DNA from: Verrucomicrobiota bacterium
GTDB taxonomy: Bacteria; Verrucomicrobiota; Verrucomicrobiia; Chthoniobacterales; Terrimicrobiaceae
Direction of reading: 5' to 3'
DNA length: 35,927 nt
Assembly (NCBI GenBank): GCA_026398255.1
Contig: JAPLTG010000003.1
Span: forward strand, 1 to 35,927
Below the pieces are notes generated by a model. It worked only from the letters and a program-made list of their open reading frames with translations, made no database searches and had not been told where the DNA came from. Position numbers and translations under genes: made by a program. Numbering within the stretch: the first letter of the stretch is position 1; every line of letters starts with the position of its first letter. Shown piece by piece: positions 16,018 through 23,849 of this stretch.

Positions 16018-16125
16018 CGAGCCGATGGACCCAATTCCCATGCCTGCGGCACTTTTGGCACGTCGCCTGCGGTGCGGGCTCGCATGCCAAAAGCATGTGG
16101 GAGCAAGTGATCGGGGACGTTAGGC
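16012..16125 (+). repeat. attC8 (last of the array)
   Basis: R'' GGCTAAC (16012-16018) and R' GTTAGGC (16119-16125, canonical GTTRRRY). The arms GCCTGCGGCACTTTTGGCA and TGCCAAAAGCATGTGGG pair, and the outer arms CCGATGGACCCAATTCCC and GGGAGCAAGTGATCGG pair. It is 114 bp long and very similar to attC2. Confidence 0.88.
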
Positions 16126-16169
16126 AACAAAATAATCGCCTTCCCGCAATTTCAGGGTAAAATTCCTAA

Positions 16170-16589
16170 ATGATCACTCAAGAGATCAGGACCCTACCGA
16201 TCGACGAGAAAGTTCGGATTATGGCGGCGATTTGGGAAGATATGCGTGATCACTATGAGGACGCGCCAATTTCCCAAGATGTCATCGATTTATTGAAGGA
16301 GCGCCGATCACGGATTAACCGTGGCGAAGCCCAACTTCTCGATTGGGACAAAGTGAAGTTCGCAATCGGACGAGGACGAAGAAAATCCTCATTTCAGAGG
16401 ATGCCTTCGGCGCGTGCCACAACCTACCTTCCAGTCGGTGGATGTTTCAGTTTTTCCCTCCATGAAAAAATTGGCACGAGAACTGCGGGATACTCCTCGC
16501 CGCATGGAAAAATGCTAAAAAAGAAACAAATCGCACCCTCGAGCGGCTTGAAGGTGCTCAAAAAAACACACCAAACACAGAATGGCTAA
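16170..16589 (+). pseudogene. Addiction-module antitoxin (PF09720-type) whose stop is lost; partner toxin start also lost
   Basis: Residues 1-69 (MITQEIRTLPIDEKVRIMAA, then WEDMRDHYEDAPI, DLLKERRSRINRGEAQLLDW and DKVKFAIGRG) match the addiction-module component family (TIGR02574/PF09720), normally about 70 residues. At 16376-16379 the DNA reads ACGA. If it were ATGA, the antitoxin would stop at exactly 69 residues, and a toxin would start in the overlapping frame as MKKILISEDAF, like the usual RelE/ParE partner. Here the antitoxin frame reads on for 70 atypical residues to 16589, overlapping the glnII start. The toxin frame ends after about 28 codons without a toxin core. The pair looks dead. 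Confidence 0.7.
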
Positions 16590-17622
16590 ATACAAACTCG
16601 AATACATCTGGCTCGACGGCTACGAGCCCGTCCGCAACCTTCGCAGCAAGACCCAGCTCAAAGACTTCGCTTCGTTCCCCAAGCTAGAAGCCCTTCCTAA
16701 ATGGGGCTTTGACGGCAGCTCCACTCAACAAGCCCCTGGCGGCAGCTCTGATTGCGTGCTCGTGCCCGTGGCCGTCTACCCCGACAGCACCCGCAAAAAT
16801 GGCGCGCTCGTCATGTGCGAAGTTTATAATGCCGACGGCACACCCCACCCATCCAATGACCGCGCCACCATTTTGGATGATTCCAATGCCTGGTTCGGCT
16901 TCGAGCAGGAGTATTTCTTTTATCAAGACGGACGCCCCCTCGGCTTCCCGGAAAATGGATACCCGGCTCCACAAGGACCTTACTACACTGGCGTCGGCTA
17001 CAAAAATGTTGGCGATATCGCCCGCCAGATCGTCGAGGAGCATCTCGACATCTGCCTCGATGCCGGCATCAACCACGAAGGCATCAACGCCGAGGTCGCC
17101 AAGGGCCAGTGGGAATTTCAAATCTTCGGCAAAGGCTCCAAGCGCGCCGCTGACGAGGTCTGGGTCGCTCGCTACATCCTCCAGCGCCTTTGTGAAAAAT
17201 ACGGCATTGATATCGAATACCACTGCAAACCGCTCGGCAATACCGACTGGAATGGCTCGGGCATGCACGCCAATTTCTCCACGAAATACATGCGCGAAGT
17301 CGGCGGCAAGGACTACTTCGACAAGCTCATGGCAGCATTCGACAAATTCAAAAACGAACACATCGCCGTGTATGGCCCCGACAACCACATGCGCCTGACC
17401 GGTCTCCACGAAACCCAGAGCATCGACAAATTCTCCTGGGGCGTCGCAGACCGAGGAGCCTCGATCCGTGTTCCGCACAGCTTCAAGAACAATGGCTGGA
17501 AAGGCTACTTGGAAGATCGCCGTCCGAACTCCCAAGGAAATCCCTACCAAATCGCCAGCCGCATCCTTCAGACGATCGCCTCGGTTCCGACCGGCAAGGC
17601 GCCCGCCAAGAAGGGCAAATAA
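16582..17622 (+). CDS. glnII: Glutamine synthetase type II
   Basis: The enzyme makes glutamine from glutamate, ammonia and ATP. The 346-residue length and sequence are of the eukaryote-like GSII class, not the 470-residue GSI. Motifs are LPKWGFDGSSTQQAPG, WFGFEQEYFF (metal-binding Glu pair), GINAEVAKGQWEFQIFG, NGSGMHANFSTKYMR (substrate and ATP site), GLHETQSIDKFSWGVADRGA, and the C-terminal GYLEDRRPNSQGNPY. The start MAKYKLEYIWLDGYEP fits the family. GSII is not regulated by the GSI-type adenylylation loop, which is absent here. A strong terminator follows, so the gene is probably monocistronic. It marks the return to core genome after the integron. Confidence 0.97.
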   Translation: MAKYKLEYIWLDGYEPVRNLRSKTQLKDFASFPKLEALPKWGFDGSSTQQAPGGSSDCVLVPVAVYPDSTRKNGALVMCEVYNADGTPHPSNDRATILDDSNAWFGFEQEYFFYQDGRPLGFPENGYPAPQGPYYTGVGYKNVGDIARQIVEEHLDICLDAGINHEGINAEVAKGQWEFQIFGKGSKRAADEVWVARYILQRLCEKYGIDIEYHCKPLGNTDWNGSGMHANFSTKYMREVGGKDYFDKLMAAFDKFKNEHIAVYGPDNHMRLTGLHETQSIDKFSWGVADRGASIRVPHSFKNNGWKGYLEDRRPNSQGNPYQIASRILQTIASVPTGKAPAKKGK

Positions 17623-17640
17623 CCAACCATTCACTCAACA

Positions 17641-17674
17641 AAAACGCCGTCCGAGACCCGGACGGCGTTTTTTT
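17641..17674 (+). terminator. Intrinsic terminator after glnII
   Basis: ACGCCGTCCG and CGGACGGCGT pair perfectly (10 bp) around a five-base loop AGACC, followed by seven T residues. It begins 18 bp after the glnII stop. Confidence 0.92.
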
Positions 17675-17731
17675 ATTTCGAAATACTTCGGCGGAGCTAC
17701 GGAGCCCACCGCAACAAATAGGGCAACCGGA

Positions 17732-17887
17732 CTAATTATTCTGAATGCTACGCTCGACGCTACGGGCTCCGGCGCTCACATCACGACCAACAGCACTGAC
17801 ATCATTGCCGGCCCCGGCGATGGTATTGCAGGCGCTGAAGCCGCAGAGAACAACTGCCGCGACGAGAAGGAGAATGGTATATTTCAT
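17732..17887 (-). CDS. Entericidin-like small lipoprotein 1
   Basis: A 51-codon minus-strand gene encodes MKYTILLLVAAVVL followed by a lipobox-like CGFSAC with the lipidated Cys at 20. The mature peptide NTIAGAGNDVSAVGRDVSAG is the hallmark of the entericidin EcnA/EcnB family of tiny outer-membrane lipoproteins. It ends SVERSIQNN. Family members are induced by stress and proposed to influence cell lysis; that role is not shown here. It is the second of two tandem copies, 58 bp downstream of the first, and converges on the glnII terminator. Confidence 0.8.
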   Translation of the reverse strand: MKYTILLLVAAVVLCGFSACNTIAGAGNDVSAVGRDVSAGARSVERSIQNN

Positions 17888-17945
17888 AAGCAGTTGTTTT
17901 AAATTCCCCACGGCGAGAATGTCAATTCCCGCAGCTTCCGCGTGC

Positions 17946-18086
17946 TTACTGGCCGATTTCTTTAACCCAATTTCCAGCCGAGGTCAGATCACTGCCCGCG
18001 CCGGAAAGCGCACCACCGACCGTGCCGCATCCAGACAGCGAGAGTCCAACCAACGCGAGAAAGAGAAGGGTGATTTTTATCATCAT
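17946..18086 (-). CDS. Entericidin-like small lipoprotein 2
   Basis: A 46-codon minus-strand gene (ATGATG start at 18086 or 18083) encodes MMIKITLLFLALVGLSLSGC with a good lipobox LSGC. The mature peptide GTVGGALSGAGSDLTSAGNW then ends VKEIGQ. It is of the same family as the neighbour at 17732-17887, with which it probably forms an operon, but the two differ in sequence. The 87 bp upstream, to the end of aat, may hold the promoter; none is recognised. Confidence 0.75.
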   Translation of the reverse strand: MMIKITLLFLALVGLSLSGCGTVGGALSGAGSDLTSAGNWVKEIGQ

Positions 18087-18173
18087 GATTTTTTCAAAAA
18101 ACAGAAGCCGCGTGGGACTTCAAGGCGTTTCTGATGGCAGAGCAATACTCGTCCATCACTTTCCAGAAAATCC

Positions 18174-18767
18174 TTACTCCCAAAAGCTCGTCTTCATCTC
18201 CACCGCTTTCGCGAGTTTTTCCAAATACTCGCTGCGAGGGATTTCGCAGGCCCCAAATTTTTCGAGGTGCGGGGTGACCCATTGCGTATCGAGAAGCACG
18301 AAGCCCCGGCCGCGCAGCCGCTCGACCAAATTCGCCAGAGCCACTTTCGATGCCCCGGGCACGCGACTGAACATCGACTCGCCGCAAAACGCCGCGCCGA
18401 TCGCCACGCCATACAGCCCACCCGCTAACTCGCCATCCCGCCAGACCTCGATCGAATGCGCGTGGCCGAGGTGGTGGAGCTCCGCGTAACTCCCAAAAAT
18501 AGTTTCGTCGATCCAGGTTTCGTCCCGCTCCGCGCACCCAAGAACCACCTCCTCAAACGCCGCATTCACCGTCACCTTCCACTCGGGGTCGCGCAGGGTT
18601 TTTCGGGAGCCATGGGGAACGCGGAATTTCTCAAGTGGAATCACTCCGCGCGGGTCGGGCGAGAAGAGCCGCAGCTCGCCATCCATCGCCATCGGGAAAA
18701 CCCCGCGACGATAGAAATCCAGCAGGATATCGGGCGGAATGATGGTTGCCATGGCGACTCGATTCAT
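18174..18767 (-). CDS. aat: Leucyl/phenylalanyl-tRNA--protein transferase
   Basis: Aat adds Leu or Phe from aminoacyl-tRNA to proteins with N-terminal Arg or Lys, marking them for ClpS/ClpAP degradation (N-degron pathway). The 197-residue product shows YRRGVFPMAMDGELRLFSPD, then RGVIPL, YAELHHLGHAHSIEVW, GGLYGVAIGAAFCGESMFSR, ASKVALANLVERLRGRGF and LLDTQWVTPHLEKFGA. The start at 18767 (MNRVAMATIIPPD) has a GGAG five bases upstream; 18752 is an alternative. It is divergent from the small lipoprotein at 18782, only 14 bp away, so the promoters must overlap or lie within the genes. Confidence 0.96.
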   Translation of the reverse strand: MNRVAMATIIPPDILLDFYRRGVFPMAMDGELRLFSPDPRGVIPLEKFRVPHGSRKTLRDPEWKVTVNAAFEEVVLGCAERDETWIDETIFGSYAELHHLGHAHSIEVWRDGELAGGLYGVAIGAAFCGESMFSRVPGASKVALANLVERLRGRGFVLLDTQWVTPHLEKFGACEIPRSEYLEKLAKAVEMKTSFWE

Positions 18768-18781
18768 TATTCTCCGCCGCG

Positions 18782-18958
18782 ATGAAAGGCGTGATCTTTT
18801 TTTGTATGTCAGGGCTTCTCGGGCTTCTTTCGGGATGCGCAATTTCCGAGCAATCGGTCGAAGATGTCGGCACTCGGTTCGAGGAGGGAATCCAAGGCCG
18901 CGGCCAGATCGTCCCGAACAACCCGCTCTCCGACGACTTCGGCCCAGACTTCAACTAA
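18782..18958 (+). CDS. Small lipoprotein upstream of guaA
   Basis: The 58-residue product has an N-terminal hydrophobic segment and lipobox (MKGVIFFCMSGLLGLLSGC, Cys 19). A short hydrophilic tail follows (EQSVEDVGTRFEEGIQGRGQ, then IVPNNPLSDDFGPDFN). No family is recognised. It begins 14 bp from the divergent aat start and ends 12 bp before guaA, so it may be co-transcribed with guaA. An ATG at 18746 in the same frame lies within aat and would bury the signal segment. Confidence 0.6.
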   Translation: MKGVIFFCMSGLLGLLSGCAISEQSVEDVGTRFEEGIQGRGQIVPNNPLSDDFGPDFN

Positions 18959-18970
18959 GCGCCGCCCATC

Positions 18971-20539
18971 ATGCCATCACAGCCCGCTGAGGAAAAAATC
19001 CTCATTCTCGATTTTGGTTCCCAATACACCCAAGTCATCGCACGCCGCGTTCGCGAGTGCCGCGTCTACTCCGAAATCCTCCCCTTCCGCACCAAAGCCT
19101 CGGAGATCAAAAAACTCCGCCCTTCTGGAATCATCCTCTCAGGCGGTCCCGCTAGCGTTTATGCGGCAAAGGCTCCGCAGGTGGACAAAAAAATCTACGA
19201 CCTCGGCATCCCAGTTCTCGGCATTTGCTATGGCATGCAACTCATCGCTCACGGCCTCGGCGGTAAGGTCGAACGCTCCGCCGCCCGCGAATACGGCCCC
19301 GGCCAACTACAGGGCGACCCGAAGTGCGCCCTCTTCGACAAGCTCCCCGCCAAGCTGGAAGTCTGGAACAGCCACGGCGACAAAATCACCAAGCTCCCCG
19401 CCGGCTTCCGCCCGCTCGGCAAAACCGAAAACTCCCCCCACGCCGTCATCGGCGACACCAAGCGCCACATCTACGGCCTCCAATTCCACCCCGAGGTCGT
19501 CCACACGCCACGCGGCAAGGAAATCCTCGCGAATTTCGTTCACCGCATCTGCGGCTGCAAATCGAACTGGACGATGGAATCCTTCATCGACCGCACCTGC
19601 CGCGAAATCCGCAAGCAAGTCGGCGAAGGCCGCGTGATCCTCGGTCTCAGCGGCGGCGTGGATTCCTCCGTCGCCGCCGTCCTCCTGCACAAAGCCATCG
19701 GCGACCGCCTCACCTGCATCTTTGTAAACAACGGACTCCTCCGCGCCAACGAAGCCACGGCGGTGGAAAAACTTTTCTCCCGAGAGTTCCGCATCCGGAT
19801 GAAAACGGTGGACGCCTCCGAGCAATTCCTCAAAAAACTCAAAGGCGTCACCGACCCCGAGCGCAAGCGCAAGATCATCGGCAACGAGTTCATCAAAGTC
19901 TTCGAAAAAGCCGCGCGCGATTTGAAAAAATCCGACCCCGGCCACTACCGCTTCCTTGCCCAAGGCACGCTCTACCCCGATGTGATCGAGAGTGTATCCA
20001 TCTCCGGCAACCCCGCCGCGCTCATCAAGAGCCACCACAATGTCGGCGGCCTCCCCGAGAAGATGAAATTCGAACTCGTCGAGCCACTCCGCCAGCTTTT
20101 CAAGGACGAAGTCCGCGAAGTCGGCGCCGAACTCGGGCTCTCCAAGGAAATCGTTCACCGCCAACCCTTCCCCGGCCCCGGCCTTGCCGTCCGCGTGATT
20201 GGCGAGATTACCGCCGAGCGCCTCCGCATCGTGCGCGAAGCCGACGCCATCGTGCTTGAGGAAATGAAAGCCTCGGGTTGGTATTACAAAGTCTGGCAAT
20301 CCTTCGCCGTTCTCCTCCCCGTCCGCAGCGTGGGAGTCATGGGTGACGAGCGCACCTACGACGACACGATCGCCCTCCGCATTGTGAATAGCCACGATGG
20401 CATGACCGCCGACTGGGTGCGCCTCCCACACGAACTCCTCGCCAAAATTTCCGCCCGCGTCATCAACGAAGTCAAAGGCGTGAACCGCGTCTGCTACGAC
20501 ATCTCCAGCAAGCCACCAGCCACGATCGAGTGGGAGTAA
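18971..20539 (+). CDS. guaA: GMP synthase (glutamine-hydrolysing)
   Basis: GuaA aminates XMP to GMP using glutamine and ATP. The 522-residue protein has the full two-domain architecture. The class I glutamine amidotransferase has nucleophile C86 (GICYGMQ) and H173/E175 ([10 protein letters not shown]). The ATP-pyrophosphatase domain has the PP-loop [14 protein letters not shown] (225-236). The C-terminal dimerisation domain ends [32 protein letters not shown] and [20 protein letters not shown] are intact. Its stop lies 6 bp from the probable true end of the convergent beta-propeller gene. Confidence 0.98.
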   Translation: MPSQPAEEKILILDFGSQYTQVIARRVRECRVYSEILPFRTKASEIKKLRPSGIILSGGPASVYAAKAPQVDKKIYDLGIPVLGICYGMQLIAHGLGGKVERSAAREYGPGQLQGDPKCALFDKLPAKLEVWNSHGDKITKLPAGFRPLGKTENSPHAVIGDTKRHIYGLQFHPEVVHTPRGKEILANFVHRICGCKSNWTMESFIDRTCREIRKQVGEGRVILGLSGGVDSSVAAVLLHKAIGDRLTCIFVNNGLLRANEATAVEKLFSREFRIRMKTVDASEQFLKKLKGVTDPERKRKIIGNEFIKVFEKAARDLKKSDPGHYRFLAQGTLYPDVIESVSISGNPAALIKSHHNVGGLPEKMKFELVEPLRQLFKDEVREVGAELGLSKEIVHRQPFPGPGLAVRVIGEITAERLRIVREADAIVLEEMKASGWYYKVWQSFAVLLPVRSVGVMGDERTYDDTIALRIVNSHDGMTADWVRLPHELLAKISARVINEVKGVNRVCYDISSKPPATIEWE

Positions 20540-20545
20540 AAATCC

Positions 20546-20661
20546 CTAGCGGATTTCGATAAAGCCCCAAAATGTGGAGCCGTGGGCGCCATTGTTGTAG
20601 CGGTGGCCAATGACCGCCGGATTGGCCGGAAGCGCAAACATTGATTCAAGCCGGAAAATCA
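20546..20661 (-). pseudogene. Probable true C-terminus of the beta-propeller gene, out of frame by one base
   Basis: After ...EYGVELLER-stop, another frame continues as KVIFRLESMFALPANPAVIG, then HRYNNGAHGSTFWGFIEIR, ending at the TAG at 20546-20548. Adding one A to the GAAAGG run (plus-strand TTT at 20664-20666) joins the two smoothly as VELLEKVIFRLESMF. The IEIR ending is shared with the protein encoded at 23850-25130. With this tail the gene ends 6 bp from guaA rather than 119 bp. Confidence 0.5.
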
Positions 20662-23600
20662 CCTTTCAAGCAGCTCCACCCCATACTCTCCCGAGGGCGA
20701 TAAGACGGCTTTCGGCGTTGATTCAAGAGCGTTCAAATCGAACCCTTGGGAAGTTTGCCACTCGGTCGCAGAGGACGGGAACCCTTGTAGTGGTGAACAA
20801 AGAAGGTTTTTGCTGTCGGCCACAAGCAGGGTGTCTTTCAAAATCCGAAGGCTTTCGGCTCTCCACTCCAATGGCATGGTTCCGATCGGCTTGGGAACCC
20901 CCGAGTCGGGGACATTAAAGCCTCTGATTTGCTTTCCAGAGATTGCATAGAGTTTTCGTCCGTTTGCGGCAACTTGGCCGAGATCGGGTATGGTCAGGGC
21001 AGAAACCAGATAAGAGGATTTCAGATCCGAAGCACTCAATACGACCCCTTGGGATTCTCCTTTGGAAGATGGATTCTCTGACCAAGCAAGAAACCCACGT
21101 TTGTCGAGGTCGGTGGCAGCAAGCAGCCTGCCAGGCAAGGCAACCGGGGAAAGAGAGAGCGGAGCCGCGGGATTCGAGACATCCAGCAGGCCGACATAGT
21201 GGTTTCGCGGACTCTTGGAATCCATCCCACTGGAAAGTTTTTCCGCACAAGGATAAGCCACGATTCCATCACCAGCGGCTCCTTTGCGAATATCTATTGT
21301 TTTTTGGGAATCAAATTGTGTGGAAGAAGAGGTAAAATTGACGGTGTCAAAAACCGCAGCGATCGCCGGGCCCGATTTAGGAGCCCAATCCCATGGCCAC
21401 ATAATCGCAGAGGATGCTTTAGCGATCAATGCATCGCCTCGAAGAATAGGCATAGGGCGAATCCAATAAAACGGTTGGCTTCGAGCGAGCACGACTGCGG
21501 AATTTTCGGAAGGAAACAAAATCCGCCCGGTTTCCAAATTTCCTGACTCTCCACCTAAATCGAGAGACGCAGACCCGGCAAGAACCGGGGAAACAGGGAC
21601 CGTGATATTAAAAACATCCAAGTGGATTTTGGGATTTGATGGGGCGGTGGCGGAACTGCCGAATGGCATCAACATGAGTCTCGGGTAAAAACCATTGGAA
21701 AGCCCCTCGGCCCGGAGAATGTGGAGTCGGCCGTTGTGAATGGCCGCATCGCGAATCGTCCCGGATTCGAGAGGAACCTCGTTGATAATAGAATCCGGAT
21801 CGTCGGTGCTCGAAATACGAAGAGCGGGAGTCGAATCCCACCAAGTCGATCCATCACTGATCTGGTAAAGGTAGTCGCCATTCGCAACCACCCGGTGGAC
21901 TGGCCAAGCAAGCAACAAGTCGGCCAGCACAGCGGGTTGGTCGGGGTTGGAGATATCCGCCGTTACGAGCTGGCGCTGGGAAATCGAGGCCAGCACCCCG
22001 CCAACCATGGCTGCGCGGCGGGGTTCAAAGTCATGGTTGATACGGCCGCGAGTGCTGAGAGTTTTGGAAACGCTGTCGATCTCGAGGATTTGGATGCGGT
22101 GGCCAGAATCCTCCGAAGCCCAAGCATGGAGCGTGAACGGAATGAGCACGAGATTTTGATCAGGAAGGATTTTGAGGGCCTTCTCATCGTAAAGGGACTC
22201 GGAGAACCCGCCCCAGGAATCGGAGAGAAAAACTCGGCTCGCCAGAGTGGGATTGGCTGGATTTGAGACATCAAAGAGCGAAGCAGCCACTCGCCCATCG
22301 TCCCACCCGATGCTGAACAGCAAATCCCCCATCGGCTCGATGTGTGTGGACCAACCGGGCACTTCGAGATGGCCGCTGATCACCGGAGCATAGGGAACCT
22401 TGAGATCGATCACCCACAGGGGATCGGTTTGTCGAAAAGTCACGGCATAAGCCGTATCCCCCGCGAATCGAGTGGCGTAGAGCTGCTCGCCGCGGATGAT
22501 CTCCAAGCTTGCGAGTGAGCTTCCATCAGTGGAGAAATTCTCCAGAGTGGTGACCGGAGTCCCCCACCATGCCCAGTCGTTGTCCGAGTTTTGCCAACCT
22601 TGGGAAATTGCTGTGAAGACGCCATCGCGCACTTGCATTTTGAATTTGTCGCCAACTCGGCCAGCCGTGCGGATTGGGTCAGGATTCAAGGACTTTAGAC
22701 CCGTCTCGGAGATGGAAAACAGGTGAACTTCGGAGATGTTCCCTTCGGACCACTTGTTCAAAGCCAGTGCGAACCAATCGTTGCCAGCGGAAACAACCGT
22801 CGAGTCCGCGGCGAATTCCAATGAATTTTCCAAAGAGAGTCTACCGGTTGCAGTATCAATCGAGACCTCGCTGAGTAAGGCGCGGCCAGATCCATACTTG
22901 GAGTAGTCCTTCCAAGTCTGCGTGGCGATAAACAATCGGTTGCCTTGAATCCTGCTGTCATTGGGCGTGCCGGTAATTTCGATCGAGCCGACGATGGATG
23001 CCTCGTTGCCGGAGATTCTCACCAAGTGAATCTCTGAGGAATCCCAACTCCCCGACTTTCTCGCAAGGAGAACGGCATGCGTGTCACCGTCCCCACCTGG
23101 AAGAATGTAGAGATCCTGGCCAACCTCCGGCAGACGCAATTTGGCCACAAGCGAGGGTTTCGAGGGATCCGAGAGATCGAGAACTTGCAAGCCACGGAGC
23201 TGGTTGAAGAAATAGACTTTTGATCCATCGGATTTCCAAATATCAGCCTCCTGCACTGTGGCGGTTTCCGTCTTGGTTACTGCATCCGAAGAGGTGTTCG
23301 CCGCTACCAAGACGTCATCTGCCGAATTGGCCAATAAACGAGCAGACTCTGAGGAAAAATCCTGCTCCCCGTAGCCGGAGGATGCGGCTTTTCCTGTCGG
23401 CTTCTTGCCGCGGTAAAAAGCCGTTGGATATTTCAGCGCCGAAGGCACCGCCGCCCAAGCCCGCCAAGAGCGGTTCAAAAGATTTTTGGGAACTTTGATC
23501 GACATCGCACCGGCACTCGCGGTTCGGCGAACCGACCAACGCACCCAAGCGCCTTTGGAATTCTGAACCTCCAAAGCTACCCGCTTCGCCCCCTCGGGGA

Positions 23601-23793
23601 TCGACACCGAAATCGAGCTTTGGCCCTTCAACACCGAAAGGGAAGCTTCTCGCCAAGTCGGCCCGGGGCTTGCCAACGCAGGCCAAGCGCTAAACAGGAC
23701 CAAGAAAACCGCCAAGATTTGGAGAAATCTTTTAGGATTTAAAGAAAGTTGATTGGCAGAAAGCGGGGGAAAATACACGACGTTTATATTCAT
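20659..23793 (-). CDS. Large secreted beta-propeller protein
   Basis: The 1044-residue product has an N-terminal signal sequence (NPKRFLQILAVFLVLFSAWP then ALA). A coil-like region follows, then from about residue 180 a long array of blade-like strands. It opens with VQEADIWKSDGSKVYFFNQL and RGLQVLDLSDPSKPSLVAKL. Repeated LDLSDPSKP / FDVSNPANP / ADISNPDQP / LDVSNPAAP segments mark successive blades. This resembles the secreted C-terminal beta-propeller family (PF09826, LVIVD-like repeats). No catalytic motif is visible; an extracellular binding role is likely. One base missing near 20664-20666 probably cuts off the last 38 residues (see the 20546 entry). It is monocistronic, upstream of guaA's 3' end. 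Confidence 0.85.
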   Translation of the reverse strand: MNINVVYFPPLSANQLSLNPKRFLQILAVFLVLFSAWPALASPGPTWREASLSVLKGQSSISVSIPEGAKRVALEVQNSKGAWVRWSVRRTASAGAMSIKVPKNLLNRSWRAWAAVPSALKYPTAFYRGKKPTGKAASSGYGEQDFSSESARLLANSADDVLVAANTSSDAVTKTETATVQEADIWKSDGSKVYFFNQLRGLQVLDLSDPSKPSLVAKLRLPEVGQDLYILPGGDGDTHAVLLARKSGSWDSSEIHLVRISGNEASIVGSIEITGTPNDSRIQGNRLFIATQTWKDYSKYGSGRALLSEVSIDTATGRLSLENSLEFAADSTVVSAGNDWFALALNKWSEGNISEVHLFSISETGLKSLNPDPIRTAGRVGDKFKMQVRDGVFTAISQGWQNSDNDWAWWGTPVTTLENFSTDGSSLASLEIIRGEQLYATRFAGDTAYAVTFRQTDPLWVIDLKVPYAPVISGHLEVPGWSTHIEPMGDLLFSIGWDDGRVAASLFDVSNPANPTLASRVFLSDSWGGFSESLYDEKALKILPDQNLVLIPFTLHAWASEDSGHRIQILEIDSVSKTLSTRGRINHDFEPRRAAMVGGVLASISQRQLVTADISNPDQPAVLADLLLAWPVHRVVANGDYLYQISDGSTWWDSTPALRISSTDDPDSIINEVPLESGTIRDAAIHNGRLHILRAEGLSNGFYPRLMLMPFGSSATAPSNPKIHLDVFNITVPVSPVLAGSASLDLGGESGNLETGRILFPSENSAVVLARSQPFYWIRPMPILRGDALIAKASSAIMWPWDWAPKSGPAIAAVFDTVNFTSSSTQFDSQKTIDIRKGAAGDGIVAYPCAEKLSSGMDSKSPRNHYVGLLDVSNPAAPLSLSPVALPGRLLAATDLDKRGFLAWSENPSSKGESQGVVLSASDLKSSYLVSALTIPDLGQVAANGRKLYAISGKQIRGFNVPDSGVPKPIGTMPLEWRAESLRILKDTLLVADSKNLLCSPLQGFPSSATEWQTSQGFDLNALESTPKAVLSPSGEYGVELLER

Positions 23794-23849
23794 TCATATA
23801 TCTAGACGGAGGCAAATGGGATTTTGCCTAATTTTTTGCGAGGCCCAGT

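Larger units (their letters stand above)
8090..16125. mobile_element. Chromosomal integron: intI, attI region and eight attC-delimited cassettes
   Basis: An IntI-type integrase on the minus strand is divergent from a directional array of cassettes on the plus strand. Eight attC sites end in GTT-type R' cores at 10273, 10816, 12474, 13184, 13707, 14469, 15649 and 16119. Taking cleavage after the G gives cassettes of about 637, 543, 1658, 710, 523, 762, 1180 and 470 bp. Each attC is 89-132 bp long, with an imperfect inverted repeat and an extra base in the left arm, the recognised hallmark of structure-recognised integron sites. The flanks (yqeY; glnII) look like core genome, so this is a resident chromosomal integron rather than a transposon- or plasmid-borne one. 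Confidence 0.9.

Noticed and set aside
8090-16125. CRISPR array
   Set aside because: The repeated elements are 89-132 bp, imperfect, palindromic and separated by genes of unequal length, which fits attC sites and not short direct repeats with uniform spacers.
18971-20539. Long antisense frames within guaA (for example 19307-20431 on the minus strand)
   Set aside because: They are composition-driven shadows of a confidently identified gene on the other strand.
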